Shown: positions 8,752 to 18,900 of the stretch, piece by piece
How the letters are laid out: the number at the start of each line of letters is the position of its first letter
Numbering within the stretch: position 1 is the stretch's first letter
Assembly: GCA_963718605.1 (NCBI GenBank)
Contig: OY970363.1
Span: forward strand, 186,001-250,000
Source: JACCXE01 sp963718605
Lineage (GTDB): Bacteria > Actinomycetota > Acidimicrobiia > Acidimicrobiales > JACCXE01
DNA length: 64,000 nucleotides
Direction of reading: 5' to 3'
Position numbers and translations under genes: made by a program
Notes under the pieces: model-generated
What the model was told of the DNA's origin: nothing
Seen by the model: the letters and a program-made list of their open reading frames with translations, nothing else
Databases searched by the model: none

Positions 8752-9567
8752 ATGAATTACACGGACCTCACCTCACCGAGCGGCACTGTCCTGAAGCTCG
8801 CCGGCGACGAGCGGGTCGTTGTCCTCTCTCCGCACCTCGACGACGCAGCACTATCGCTGGGCGCCACGATCGCTACTGCCGTCGACGCTGGCTGCGAAAC
8901 GCTAATCGCGACGTTCTTTACCGCGCAGCCGAACGGCCCCCTATCGGCAGCGGCTCAGGAGTTCCACGCCCGATGCCACTTGGACGATTCAAGCGCTGTG
9001 GCGACACGCGTCGCGGAGGACCTCGCTGCACGAGCGGTCCTCCGCTCCGACGGGGTCCATCTCGGCCTTGAGGAGTGCTTTTACCGGCAGCGGGGTGGGC
9101 TGCCGGTGCACGCTGCCGAGTCATCGATCTTTGAGTCGACGCCCGAGGACGAGTCGGATGTTCTCGACAAGGTCACGGAAGGGCTTCGGGAAGTCATTCG
9201 GACATTCGAGCCAGACTTAGTTTTTCTCCCGCTTGGCGTCGGAAATCACATCGACCATCTACTAGTGCGAGGCGCCGCGATGCGGATGCGCCACGCGTCG
9301 CGTGCCGCGAGATGGCTGGCCTACGAGGAGCTGCCCTATGTTCTCTTCGAGCGGTGCAAGGGCTACGATGCGGGCCTTGAAGGCCCGTCCCTCCAGGTCG
9401 AAACATCTGCTGCGGCTTGGCCTCGCAAGCTAGAAGCGATCGGCTGCTACACGTCACAGCTTCCTATCCTGTTCGAAGCGGCGACTGGATGGCGTCAAGA
9501 GGTCCTCCGGCATGCAACTGCAGGGCGGCTTGCGCGACCGACAGAGCGTGTGTGGGTCTCTTGGTGA
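8752..9567 (+). CDS. PIG-L (LmbE-like) deacetylase
   Basis: A 271-aa zinc deacetylase of the PIG-L family, which removes N-acetyl groups from GlcNAc-type sugars (as in GPI, mycothiol, bacillithiol or antibiotic sugars). The metal site is visible as PHLDDAALSLGA near the N terminus and GVGNHIDHLL in the second half (His-x2-His). No signal peptide, consistent with a cytoplasmic sugar-nucleotide or glycolipid substrate. A GAGG-type ribosome site lies just before ATG 8752. Its last bases overlap the methyltransferase start (GTGA), giving an operon PIG-L / methyltransferase / glycosyltransferase. Confidence 0.9.
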   Translation: MNYTDLTSPSGTVLKLAGDERVVVLSPHLDDAALSLGATIATAVDAGCETLIATFFTAQPNGPLSAAAQEFHARCHLDDSSAVATRVAEDLAARAVLRSDGVHLGLEECFYRQRGGLPVHAAESSIFESTPEDESDVLDKVTEGLREVIRTFEPDLVFLPLGVGNHIDHLLVRGAAMRMRHASRAARWLAYEELPYVLFERCKGYDAGLEGPSLQVETSAAAWPRKLEAIGCYTSQLPILFEAATGWRQEVLRHATAGRLARPTERVWVSW

Positions 9568-10343
9568 GTCCACGCCGAAGCGCTCGCAAGGCGTACATCG
9601 CCGCTCGCTATTGGGAAGAAGTCGCTCGCTCGGTCAGGGACCGCAACGTCGAGGACGAACTCCTCGCTGGGGACGAAACGCCTTTTCATCGCTACAAGCG
9701 CGCCCTCGTGTCTCGCAGCATTCGTCAACTTGACCTCCACGCTGCACGCGTCCTGGAGGTCGGTTGCGGGCCGGGGGGCAACCTATCGCTTATCGAGTCG
9801 AGCGCCATGGTAGTCGGGGTTGATCAGAGCGGGTCAATGTTACGGCTCGCCGGCCTACGGACCGAGGGACTGCTCGTGCGCTGTGCTGGTGCAGCGCTTC
9901 CATTTCGCGATGGCGCCTTCGACCTCGTTTTGTTCGTGACCGTGCTGCAGCACAACGACGACGCCACGGCGAATCGTTTGATCGCTGAAGCGTGTCGAGT
10001 CGCCGACCACGTGCATCTCTACGAGGACACATCCTGGATCAGCATCCGCGATCGCCCGTCTCACTTCTCCCGAAGTAAGCGCCGTTACATAGCATGGTTT
10101 AGCGACCGGGGTTACCTGTGCTCCGACTTCGAACCGTTCCGAATTTTCGCCAGTGAGACGTTCGCGACGGGTACACGCCGGTTTTTGAACCGCCGTACAC
10201 GACACGAGGGCGAACCCGTGAGCCGGCGGCATCGCTCCGTCGAACAACGGGGTCTCCGGGTTACGAGGCAACTTGACCCGTGGTTGCCCTCCCCGGTCGG
10301 GATTGCCCGGCTGAGCTTTCGCCGCCGTGCGATCACGCGGTGA
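9564..10343 (+). CDS. Class I SAM-dependent methyltransferase
   Basis: A 259-aa methyltransferase. The SAM-binding motif I is VLEVGCGPGGNLSL, followed by the acidic end of strand 2 (VVGVDQSG), and a Methyltransf_11-like ALPFRDGAFDLVLFVTVLQH. The frame is open further upstream, but GTG 9564 is chosen because it overlaps the PIG-L stop (GTGA) and begins the recognisable protein. The C-terminal 50 residues are Arg-rich and not part of the fold. The substrate is probably a sugar or glycolipid made by this operon, by inference from neighbours. Confidence 0.85.
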   Translation: MSPRRSARKAYIAARYWEEVARSVRDRNVEDELLAGDETPFHRYKRALVSRSIRQLDLHAARVLEVGCGPGGNLSLIESSAMVVGVDQSGSMLRLAGLRTEGLLVRCAGAALPFRDGAFDLVLFVTVLQHNDDATANRLIAEACRVADHVHLYEDTSWISIRDRPSHFSRSKRRYIAWFSDRGYLCSDFEPFRIFASETFATGTRRFLNRRTRHEGEPVSRRHRSVEQRGLRVTRQLDPWLPSPVGIARLSFRRRAITR

Positions 10344-10353
10344 AGGAGTAGCG

Positions 10354-11736
10354 GTGACTGATCCAGATCGCCAGCGCCGACGTCTACTGCTCCTTGCCTT
10401 TTACGTCCCACCGGCCACAGGTGGCGGGGTGCCTCGCCCGACAAAGCTATCGGCGTTCCTCGAGGAACTCGGTTGGGAGGTGACAGTGCTAACCGTTCGG
10501 CGAACGGGAGACATCGATCCGTTACTCGCGCCACCGCCAAGGTTGATCACAACGAAGGAGGTGAACTTAGGCTGGTTATTGCGCGCGTTCGATCGACTTG
10601 AGCGCGCTCTCGCTCGCCGCGCTAGCCGTCAGCGCGACGCCGCGTCCGAACCGCCCCTAATCGAAACCGAGTTCGCCGTCCGCGAGGCGGAACTCCCAGC
10701 AAGCCGTCCCGGATGGTTTCTCCCCGCTGTGCTCGCCGGTGTTCGATCGTCGCGGCGTGCTCGATTCGACGTCGTCTTAGCATCTCAGCCACCTCCGGTG
10801 GTCGGCATGGCTGGATGCATCATCGCTCGCATAACGAGAACCCCGTTCGTCTTGGAGTATCGCGACCCTTGGTCGGTCGATCCCGTGTGGCGCTACGATG
10901 ACATCGGGAGACCACGTCACGATCCCGCCGTGCGCGCCCGGCTGCGCGTTGCAAGATTGATCGAGGGAGCGATGCTCCGCCAGGCCGCTGGCGCAATCGT
11001 CGTCAACGGCGAACCCAACGTCGCAGCGCTCAAGGACACGTTCCCGCGCGCTCTTAAGGACAAGCCGGTGTGGCACATCCCGAACGGCGTCGACCTTGAC
11101 GACGTCCGTCGCACCGCTGCCGTCGCTCGCTCGCAACCGTTAACGAACGATCCAAGTCGCGCGTCGCGCCTAGTAGTCAGCCATAATGGCCACTTCTACG
11201 GACACCACACGCCATATTTCGTCGTGCGAGGCCTGCGGGAGTTGGCTGCGTCGGATCCCGCGACGAGCGCGCGGCTGCGTGTCGACTTCGTAGGGTGGGG
11301 TTTCCCCGAGCGCCTTCGGCTTGCGCTTCCAGAGTGGGGACTTGAGGACATAGTCCGGGTGCTCCCTGCGGAGTCGTACTCGGGGTCCCTAGTGCGCCAA
11401 CACCGCGCCAACGCACTGCTTTTGGTGCTGCCACCGTACTCTTCTTACGTTGACTGCATACCTACGAAGCTTTGGGAGTACATGGCCATGGGAAAGCCCA
11501 TAATCTCGGTTAGTCCGCACGGCCGGGCGACTGAGCTCCTCTCCCGAGAGCTACCCGTCTTGCACGCCGAACCGACAAGTCCAGTCGCAATCGCTTCCGC
11601 GTTCCGGGGCCTAGTCGAGCTGATCGATGCAACCCCACTCGGGGAACCCGCAACTCGCCACGATGCCCCCTGGGACTACCGGTCTCGCGCTCGAGATCTG
11701 AATGTCGTGCTCCGATCGGTCACCGGCTCGCGCTAG
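10354..11736 (+). CDS. Glycosyltransferase family 4-like
   Basis: A 460-aa GT-B glycosyltransferase. The N-terminal LLLAFYVPPATGGGVPRPTKL with LEELGWEVTVLTVR is the acceptor-side Rossmann start of GT4 enzymes. VLEYRDPWSVDP and IPNGVDLDD are further family marks, and LWEYMAMGKPIISVSP is the donor-binding region. The frame extends to 10327, but GTG 10354 is preferred: it sits behind AAGGAG at 10343-10348 with ideal spacing and starts just after the methyltransferase stop. Third gene of the PIG-L / methyltransferase / glycosyltransferase set. Substrates unknown. Confidence 0.87.
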   Translation: MTDPDRQRRRLLLLAFYVPPATGGGVPRPTKLSAFLEELGWEVTVLTVRRTGDIDPLLAPPPRLITTKEVNLGWLLRAFDRLERALARRASRQRDAASEPPLIETEFAVREAELPASRPGWFLPAVLAGVRSSRRARFDVVLASQPPPVVGMAGCIIARITRTPFVLEYRDPWSVDPVWRYDDIGRPRHDPAVRARLRVARLIEGAMLRQAAGAIVVNGEPNVAALKDTFPRALKDKPVWHIPNGVDLDDVRRTAAVARSQPLTNDPSRASRLVVSHNGHFYGHHTPYFVVRGLRELAASDPATSARLRVDFVGWGFPERLRLALPEWGLEDIVRVLPAESYSGSLVRQHRANALLLVLPPYSSYVDCIPTKLWEYMAMGKPIISVSPHGRATELLSRELPVLHAEPTSPVAIASAFRGLVELIDATPLGEPATRHDAPWDYRSRARDLNVVLRSVTGSR

Positions 11737-11738
11737 CG

Positions 11739-12506
11739 CTAATAGCGCGCTGCGTTCCGATCCGCTCCGTCGATCATTCCGATGTACTCGTATGGCTCCC
11801 ACCCGAGGAGTGACCTGAGCCGAACTGTCGCGTCGACGTGCACCCGCGGATCTAGCGAGACGAAGAAGTTCTCTTGCTGCCGAACAAAGGGTCGGCAGTA
11901 ATAGGCGAGCAAGGCGTGCCGACGTGTCGCGGTCCGGTTCGCGCCGGTCCGGTGCCATAGACGCGCGTCAAGGCAAAGCGCCGACCCCGCGGGGCATTCG
12001 ATGGGCGTGAGCGTATCGATTGCCGGCGGATCATCGATACGGTGGCTGCCGATGGAAACCTCGGTGGCTCCGTTCTCAGCCGTGAAGTCGTCGAGCGCCC
12101 AGATCACCGTTGCTGCGAGGGCATACGGCCAAGGTCGCGGAGCGTACAACTGATCGTTGTGGACGACCATCGGCTCTCCGCCGTGACCAGCAATGTTGGC
12201 ACTCAGGTTCGACAGTAGGAACGGCCGGTCGAGCAGTTCCGCTACTAGGGCGAGCGCAATCTCGTGCTCGGCCAGTGCGACGAAAACATCGTCCTTGTTA
12301 AGCAGAGACCAGACTCGCTGGTTGCAACCGTTTGAATAGACGAAGTCGGTATCCCGAGCGACTTCGTCCGCGGCAATCGAGAGGAGGCGAGTACGAGTGT
12401 GTGCACACTCCTCGCTGGTGAGCGCGTCGCGCACTACGCAGCAACCGAACTCGCGCAGGTCGGCGGCGGCTTGGACGAGGGAGGTCACGGGTAGCGGCCC
12501 ACTCAT
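11739..12506 (-). CDS. Phytanoyl-CoA dioxygenase (PhyH) family protein
   Basis: A 255-aa Fe(II)/2-oxoglutarate oxygenase. Ligands are readable as His-Asn-Asp in VVHNDQLYAP and a distal His in ARLWHRTGANRT, with a following Arg. IWALDDFTAENGATEVSIGSH is the typical core. The open frame continues upstream to 12707, but those 67 residues are low-complexity and ATG 12506 begins the domain, with a modest GAGAAG ribosome site. It lies 470 bp downstream of the last NRPS gene on the same strand, so it could hydroxylate a residue of the peptide; equally it may belong with the glycan genes, with which it is convergent. Confidence 0.85.
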   Translation of the reverse strand: MSGPLPVTSLVQAAADLREFGCCVVRDALTSEECAHTRTRLLSIAADEVARDTDFVYSNGCNQRVWSLLNKDDVFVALAEHEIALALVAELLDRPFLLSNLSANIAGHGGEPMVVHNDQLYAPRPWPYALAATVIWALDDFTAENGATEVSIGSHRIDDPPAIDTLTPIECPAGSALCLDARLWHRTGANRTATRRHALLAYYCRPFVRQQENFFVSLDPRVHVDATVRLRSLLGWEPYEYIGMIDGADRNAARY

Positions 12507-12975
12507 TGTGGTCTTCTCACGGATGACGCAGTGTCGTTTTAACGGATTCAGAAGACGTCCCAAAGACCACGGCGCAGAAGCCCTCGCCGACGCTCCATGC
12601 GTCCTTGGTCGCGGACTCGCTCCTCCTGTCGCAATCGGCGACAGTGCTGCCGGAACAGACGCGGCAAGCGTTCGCGAACCCGGCGGCATCGACCGAGGAT
12701 CTCCCAAGGGCGCTCTGCCTAGCGACAGTCACGATGACAACGCCCCTTCGCGACCGAGCGCGACCGAGCGCGACCGGCACAGCATCGTTCGTTTGAGTTG
12801 GGTTGGGCGCCGGGCCATGACTTCTCCGATGCTTGGAGGCTCCACGAAACCGATGCCGATTCAAATTGATCGGGTCTCAGTTTCCCGTTCCTGCGACTCG
12901 CCACGCCGTCGCACGTCCGGTGACTACGTAGCGTCGCGCGACTACTGAATCGGCTTTTCGCGAACTTGAACCGCC
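12507..12975. other. Intergenic region downstream of the NRPS operon
   Basis: About 470 bp with no supported gene. Short open frames on both strands lack family features. A small direct repeat (CGACCGAGCG about 2.5 times, 12752-12775) is visible. A promoter for the downstream dioxygenase or a terminator for the NRPS operon would be expected here, but neither could be identified. Confidence 0.4.
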
Positions 12976-15900
12976 CTAGATGGTATCGAGATAAGCGAGA
13001 ACTTCCGGCGCATCCAGAAGTTTCGAGTGCTCGACTAGCGTGTCCACCGTCACTATTTGCATCGTCGGGTAGACGACGTTCCAGGTGGATCTCAACTGCT
13101 CCGTTAGCTGTAATCGTGGACTCGCGATCAATAGCTCTGTAGAAACATCGTACGCCGCGACAGATTGATTAGCGCATTGGAACGCAAGTAGCAGCCAACT
13201 ACTATGAAACTCGTACTCACCGATGTCGTTCCCATGGCTTGGCAGTACTCGACGCACGATTTCTATCGCACGCTCCAGTTGGCTCCGTCCGTTCGTAGGG
13301 TCAAATGGCTGGTGCAACCCCGCTGCGGCGAACTCATCGAATAATTCGCCCTCCATACCAAATGCTTCGGGCAAAGTGCTGGCGGAGTAGACAGATTGCG
13401 CCCGTATTGCTTCCAAAGGAGTGGGCTCCACGAGTACCAAATTAACGTTAAGCCCAAGGTTTTTGAGTTCAGTCGCCGCGATCGTCGCTGGCCATCCTGA
13501 CAGGCTGAAGCCCACCACGGTTACTTTCGTAATGCCGTCGACGAGCATCGCCTGAATCATGCGGGCTCGCCTTCGCGCATCATCGTGAAGGTCGACCGAA
13601 TAGACGCCGTCGACAAATGGTTCAGGATCAAGCGCGTACAGCTCGCGTTCGTAGCCGCTCCGTCGCCAATTCGCCTGAACATGACTTGCGATACCGGGAC
13701 AAGGCGACAGCAGCCAAATCGGAGGCTTGGTCCCCCGGCTCTGTCCCACCGGGCGCGGCAGCGAGGACCTGTCCTCGCCATCTGCCGCGAGTTCCTCGAC
13801 GGTTGGATTCTGAAACAACATTCGAGGCGTGATCTCCACACCGGCGTTTCGTGCCCGTGAGATGACCTGAATGCTCAGGATCGAGTCGCCACCCAACGCG
13901 AAGAAATCATCGTGGACACCGACACGGTCCACTCCCAACACCTCACACCAAATCCCCGCAAGGAGTTCCTCAGTCGGAGTCCGCGGCGCCACAAACTCCT
14001 GGCCCAACTCCGGCCGCGAACCATCCGGCGCCGGCAACGCCTTGCGATCAACCTTGCCATTCGGCGTCAACGGCAACCCGTCCAACACCACAAACGCCGA
14101 CGGCACCATGTAATCCGGCAACACCCGACGCAGAGACTCACGCAACTCCGTCGTCGACAGAACACTCCCATCGACGGGCACCACATAACCAACCAACCGC
14201 TTGTCACCCGGCGCATCCTCCCGAGCAACCACCACCGCCTCACCCACCCCCACACAACCCAGCAACGCGGCCTCAACCTCACCACACTCAATCCGGAACC
14301 CCCGGATCTTCACCTGATCATCCAGCCGACCCAAAAACTCCAAATTCCCATCCGGCAAATACCGCACCACATCACCAGTCCGATAAAGCCGCGCCCCCGC
14401 CACATCACTAAAGGGATGCGGCACAAACCGCTCCGCCGTCAACTCCGGACGACGCAAATACCCCCGCGCCAAACCCACCCCACCAATAAACAACTCGCCC
14501 GCCACACCCACCGGCACCGGACGACCCCACCGATCCAACACAAACAACTCCGTATTCGCAATCGGCCGACCAATCGGCGGCGACCCGACACCGTTCGAGC
14601 TGATGCGGCCGGCAGTGGTCACGACCGTGCACTCCGTCGGCCCGTAATGATTCACGATCTCAAACGGGACGCCCCCAACGCGTGCCGACCAACGATCACC
14701 TCCCACCAACAACCTGCCCAGAGACGCGTCAGACGCGCTGGGACTAGACACAACACCTTCCGCCATCGCCGTCGGTAAGAACGTGGTAGTCAAACCGTCG
14801 CGCTCCCACCAACCCAAAACGGCTTCAACGTCACCCCGGGCGGCACTAGGCACAAGCGACAATGACGCCCCGCTCGACAGCGGAGGCCACACCTCCCACA
14901 CCGACGCGTCAAACGCTAACGAAGCGAACTGGCCACAACGCTGCGCCGCATCCAACCCGTAAGCCCCAACATGCCAACTCACCAAGTTGGTGAGGCTGCG
15001 GTGTTCGATGAGGACGCCCTTGGGTTGGCCGGTGGATCCCGACGTATAAATCACATAAGCCAAGTCGGTGGCAGTCGCCGCCGGACCCGGGTTCGTGTCC
15101 GGGAAGCCGTCATAAACCGACGACTCGTCCAAACACAGAACCTCAGCAACACCAACGGGCAACGAGCCCAGAAGATGACGCTGACTCAACAGGACTGGCG
15201 CGGCGGTGTCCTCGAGCATGAACGCAAGCCGATCAGCGGGATAGTCGGGATCCAACGGCACATACGCGCCTCCCGCCTTCAAAATCGCGAGTAACCCGAC
15301 CACCATCTCCGGGCTGCGCTCCACACAGATCCCGACCAACACATCCGGACCCACACCCAGATCACGCAAATGATGCGCCAACCGGTTCGCCCGCCGATTC
15401 AACTCCCCATAAGACAGCGACACATCCTCAAACACCACCGCGGTCGCATCAGGATCCCGAACAACCTGATCCTCGAACAACTCATGCACACAACGATCCG
15501 ACGGAAACTCGACCGCCGTGTCATTCCACTCCACCAACAACTGGCGCCGCTCATCAACGCCAAGCAACTCCAACTCACCGATCCGACAATCCGGATCCGC
15601 CACCATCCCCGCCAACAGGTTCCGCAAATGCCCCGCCATCCGCGCCACCGTCGACGAATCAAATCGTCGAGTGTCGTGGGAGAGGCGCAGCGACAAATGG
15701 GGGCGAGGCGAGGCGACGAGTAGTAGCGGGAAGTTTGTTTGTTCGTGGGCTCCGACGATGCGGACGTCGAACTCGTCGCGTTGAGGGGCAGCCGCCTCGA
15801 TGGGGTAGTTCTCAAAGACGACGATATTTTCGAAAAGCGACGTGCCGGGTGGTAGTTCGCTGAGGTTCTGGATTTCTGCGAGCGAGCTGTATTCGAATTC

Positions 15901-18900
15901 GCGCAGCTCTATTTGTCTGTCCTGTAACTCGGTGAGCAAGTCGAGCACTGAAAACTCCCCGTCGACGCGCACGCGGACAGGCAGGGTGTTGATAAAGCAG
16001 CCCACCATCGATTCGACTCCGGGTAACGCCGCTGGTCGTCCTGAGGTCGTTGCGCCGAACACGACGTCGGTTTCGCCGCTATGAGCAGCGAGCAAGAGGG
16101 CCCAGGCGCCTTGAACCAGGGTGTTCAAAGTGAGGCGATGCTCTGCGGCAAATTGTTGAAGGAGCGCCGATAGTTCCTCATTGACCGTGACTTGCTGCGA
16201 CACGACCCGCGGCATCTCATCTAACTCCGATTTATCCGCAGCGCTTCCCAGTGTTAGCGGACTTGAGAAACCTGCCAGGTAATCACGCCAGAAGGCTTGA
16301 GCCGACGCTTGATCCTGACCAGCGATCCATTGGATGTAATCCCGATAGGGCCGAGCCGCAACCGGAGCGGGACCACCTCCATAGACGGCGAACACCTCGT
16401 TAACGACACGACCCACGCTCCAACCGTCGAGAAGAAGATGGTGATAGCTCCACACCAGCCGATGTTTTCGGTCGGACTCGCGGATGCATCGGAATCGCAT
16501 TAGCGGTGCCCGCGTTAGTTCGAATCCGGCGGCCCGATCAGTAGCCAGAAGTGCGCGTAGGGACTCCCGCTGTTCCGCGTGGTTTTGGTCTCGCCAGTCA
16601 AGATGTGCGAACTCGACGTCGGGTGATCGAACCACCACCTGAACGGGCTGGTCGAGCCCGTCCCAGAACACCGCCGCACGCAACGATTCGTGACGCGAGA
16701 TCACGTCAAGCCAGGATTGTTCCAGCCTGCTGGCGTCAATGCCCTCAAACTGCATTTCAAGTTGCTCCACGTAGACGCCCGAATCCGGCGCGAACAACGT
16801 GTGGAACAACATGCCCTGCTGTAACGGCGCCAGTGGGTATATGTCCTCGACGCGGCGTAATCCGCCACACAAATCACCGATGCGATCGAGCTGCGACGGA
16901 CTCAACCGCGCCAATGGAAAATCCGAAGGCGTGCAACCCTCGAACCCGACCGCGGTGCAGTGCTTGATGAGAGTTCGCAACTCAGCGAGAAACGCTGTGA
17001 CTAAAACCTCAATGGTCGAACGTTCATGCAAGTCGCGCGAAAACGTGAAACCCACCTGCAGTTCACCGTCAACTACTTGAGCTACGACATCAAGTACATG
17101 GTCGCGTTGTGCATCAGGAGATCGTTCCCACCCCCGCGCCTCGCTCAGAACCCGAAACATCGACGCGGAGACCGCCGAAGAACTCTGCCCCAAATAGTTG
17201 AAACTCAGTTCCGCCGAAGCCGCCAACATCTCACGAACGGAACTGTCGGGATGTAAATGTCGCAACAAGCCAAATCCGATTCCGCGACCGGGAACCGTCC
17301 TTAGCTGTTCCTTGACCGAGATGAGGGTCTCACCCGGATCCACGACATCCTCAAGATCAAGACACACAGGGAAGAGAGAAGTGAACCATCCGATAGTCCG
17401 AGACAAATCGATGTCATCAAAAAGGTCCTCCCGGCCATGACCCTCAAGGTTGACCAACACCTTTGTCGAGCCAGCCCAACTGCTCACCGCTCGACCCAAC
17501 GCCGCCAGCAACACATCATTGATCTGCGTCCGATAAATCGGGGGAACATCACGCAACAACGACGCCGTCGAACTTCGATCTAACTGCGCGCCGACAACGT
17601 CAGTAGAACCGACCCGATTCAGACCATCTCGATAGTCCAGCGGTAACGGCGTAGCCGACCGGACTCCGCTCCAATACTCAAGTTCAGCATTGAGCTCAGG
17701 GGAAGAAGCGAAGTCGGTCAGACGCTGCGACCACGCCTGGAACGAACTCGTCTTAGCCGGCAACTGCACTACCAAACCATCACGGAGTTGCGAATAGACC
17801 AGTCCGAGATCCTCAAAAAGAATCGACCAGGACACCCAGTCAATGACGAGATGGTGTGCCACCAGAAGCAGTCGCGCCTGACCCCCACCCAGATCAAACC
17901 AACACGCGCGCACCAGCGGACCTGCGCACAAATCCAGTCCGGCTTGGATCCGCCCCGCATGCTCCTGCAACAGACTTAGCCAATTCGGATGTCCCGACAG
18001 ATCGACCCGTTCAAGCATGAACGGGCCGATCTGTGCGTCGCAGTGTTGCCGCCAAGCACCGTCAATCAACTCAAAACGAAGGCGCAACGCGTCGTGATGG
18101 CCAACTAGCTCTCCGAGCGCCTCCTCCAACAGATCCGCATGGGTGCCAGCCGTTACCTCCAAGAGCATCGACTGATTGAAATGGTGCGCATCAACGGTCG
18201 ATCCTTCTAAGAACCAACGCTGGATCGGGCTCAACAACACGTGCCCCTCAACAGCCGCCTGAGATGCATGCACCCCGATCGAATGGCCCGCCACCGCCGC
18301 GAGTTCCTCGACGGTTGGATTCTGAAACAACATTCGAGGCGTGATCTCCACACCGGCGTTTCGTGCCCGTGAGATGACCTGAATGCTCAGGATCGAGTCG
18401 CCACCCAACGCGAAGAAATCATCGTGGACACCGACACGGTCCACTCCCAACACCTCACACCAAATCCCCGCAAGGAGTTCCTCAGTCGGAGTCCGCGGCG
18501 CCACAAACTCCTGGCCCAACTCCGGCCGCGAACCATCCGGCGCCGGCAACGCCTTGCGATCAACCTTGCCATTCGGCGTCAACGGCAACCCGTCCAACAC
18601 CACAAACGCCGACGGCACCATGTAATCCGGCAACACCCGACGCAGAGACTCACGCAACTCCGTCGTCGACAGAACACTCCCATCGACGGGCACCACATAA
18701 CCAACCAACCGCTTGTCACCCGGCGCATCCTCCCGAGCAACCACCACCGCCTCACCCACCCCCACACAACCCAGCAACGCGGCCTCAACCTCACCACACT
18801 CAATCCGGAACCCCCGGATCTTCACCTGATCATCCAGCCGACCCAAAAACTCCAAATTCCCATCCGGCAAATACCGCACCACATCACCAGTCCGATAAAG

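Noticed and set aside
8321..8755. 144-aa frame overlapping the PIG-L start
   Set aside because: Composition is random (Arg/Pro/Ser), there is no ribosome site or homologous motif, and it lies in a region that should hold divergent promoters.
12752..12775. Short direct repeat CGACCGAGCG
   Set aside because: Only about 2.5 copies; too short and isolated to support a CRISPR or iteron call.
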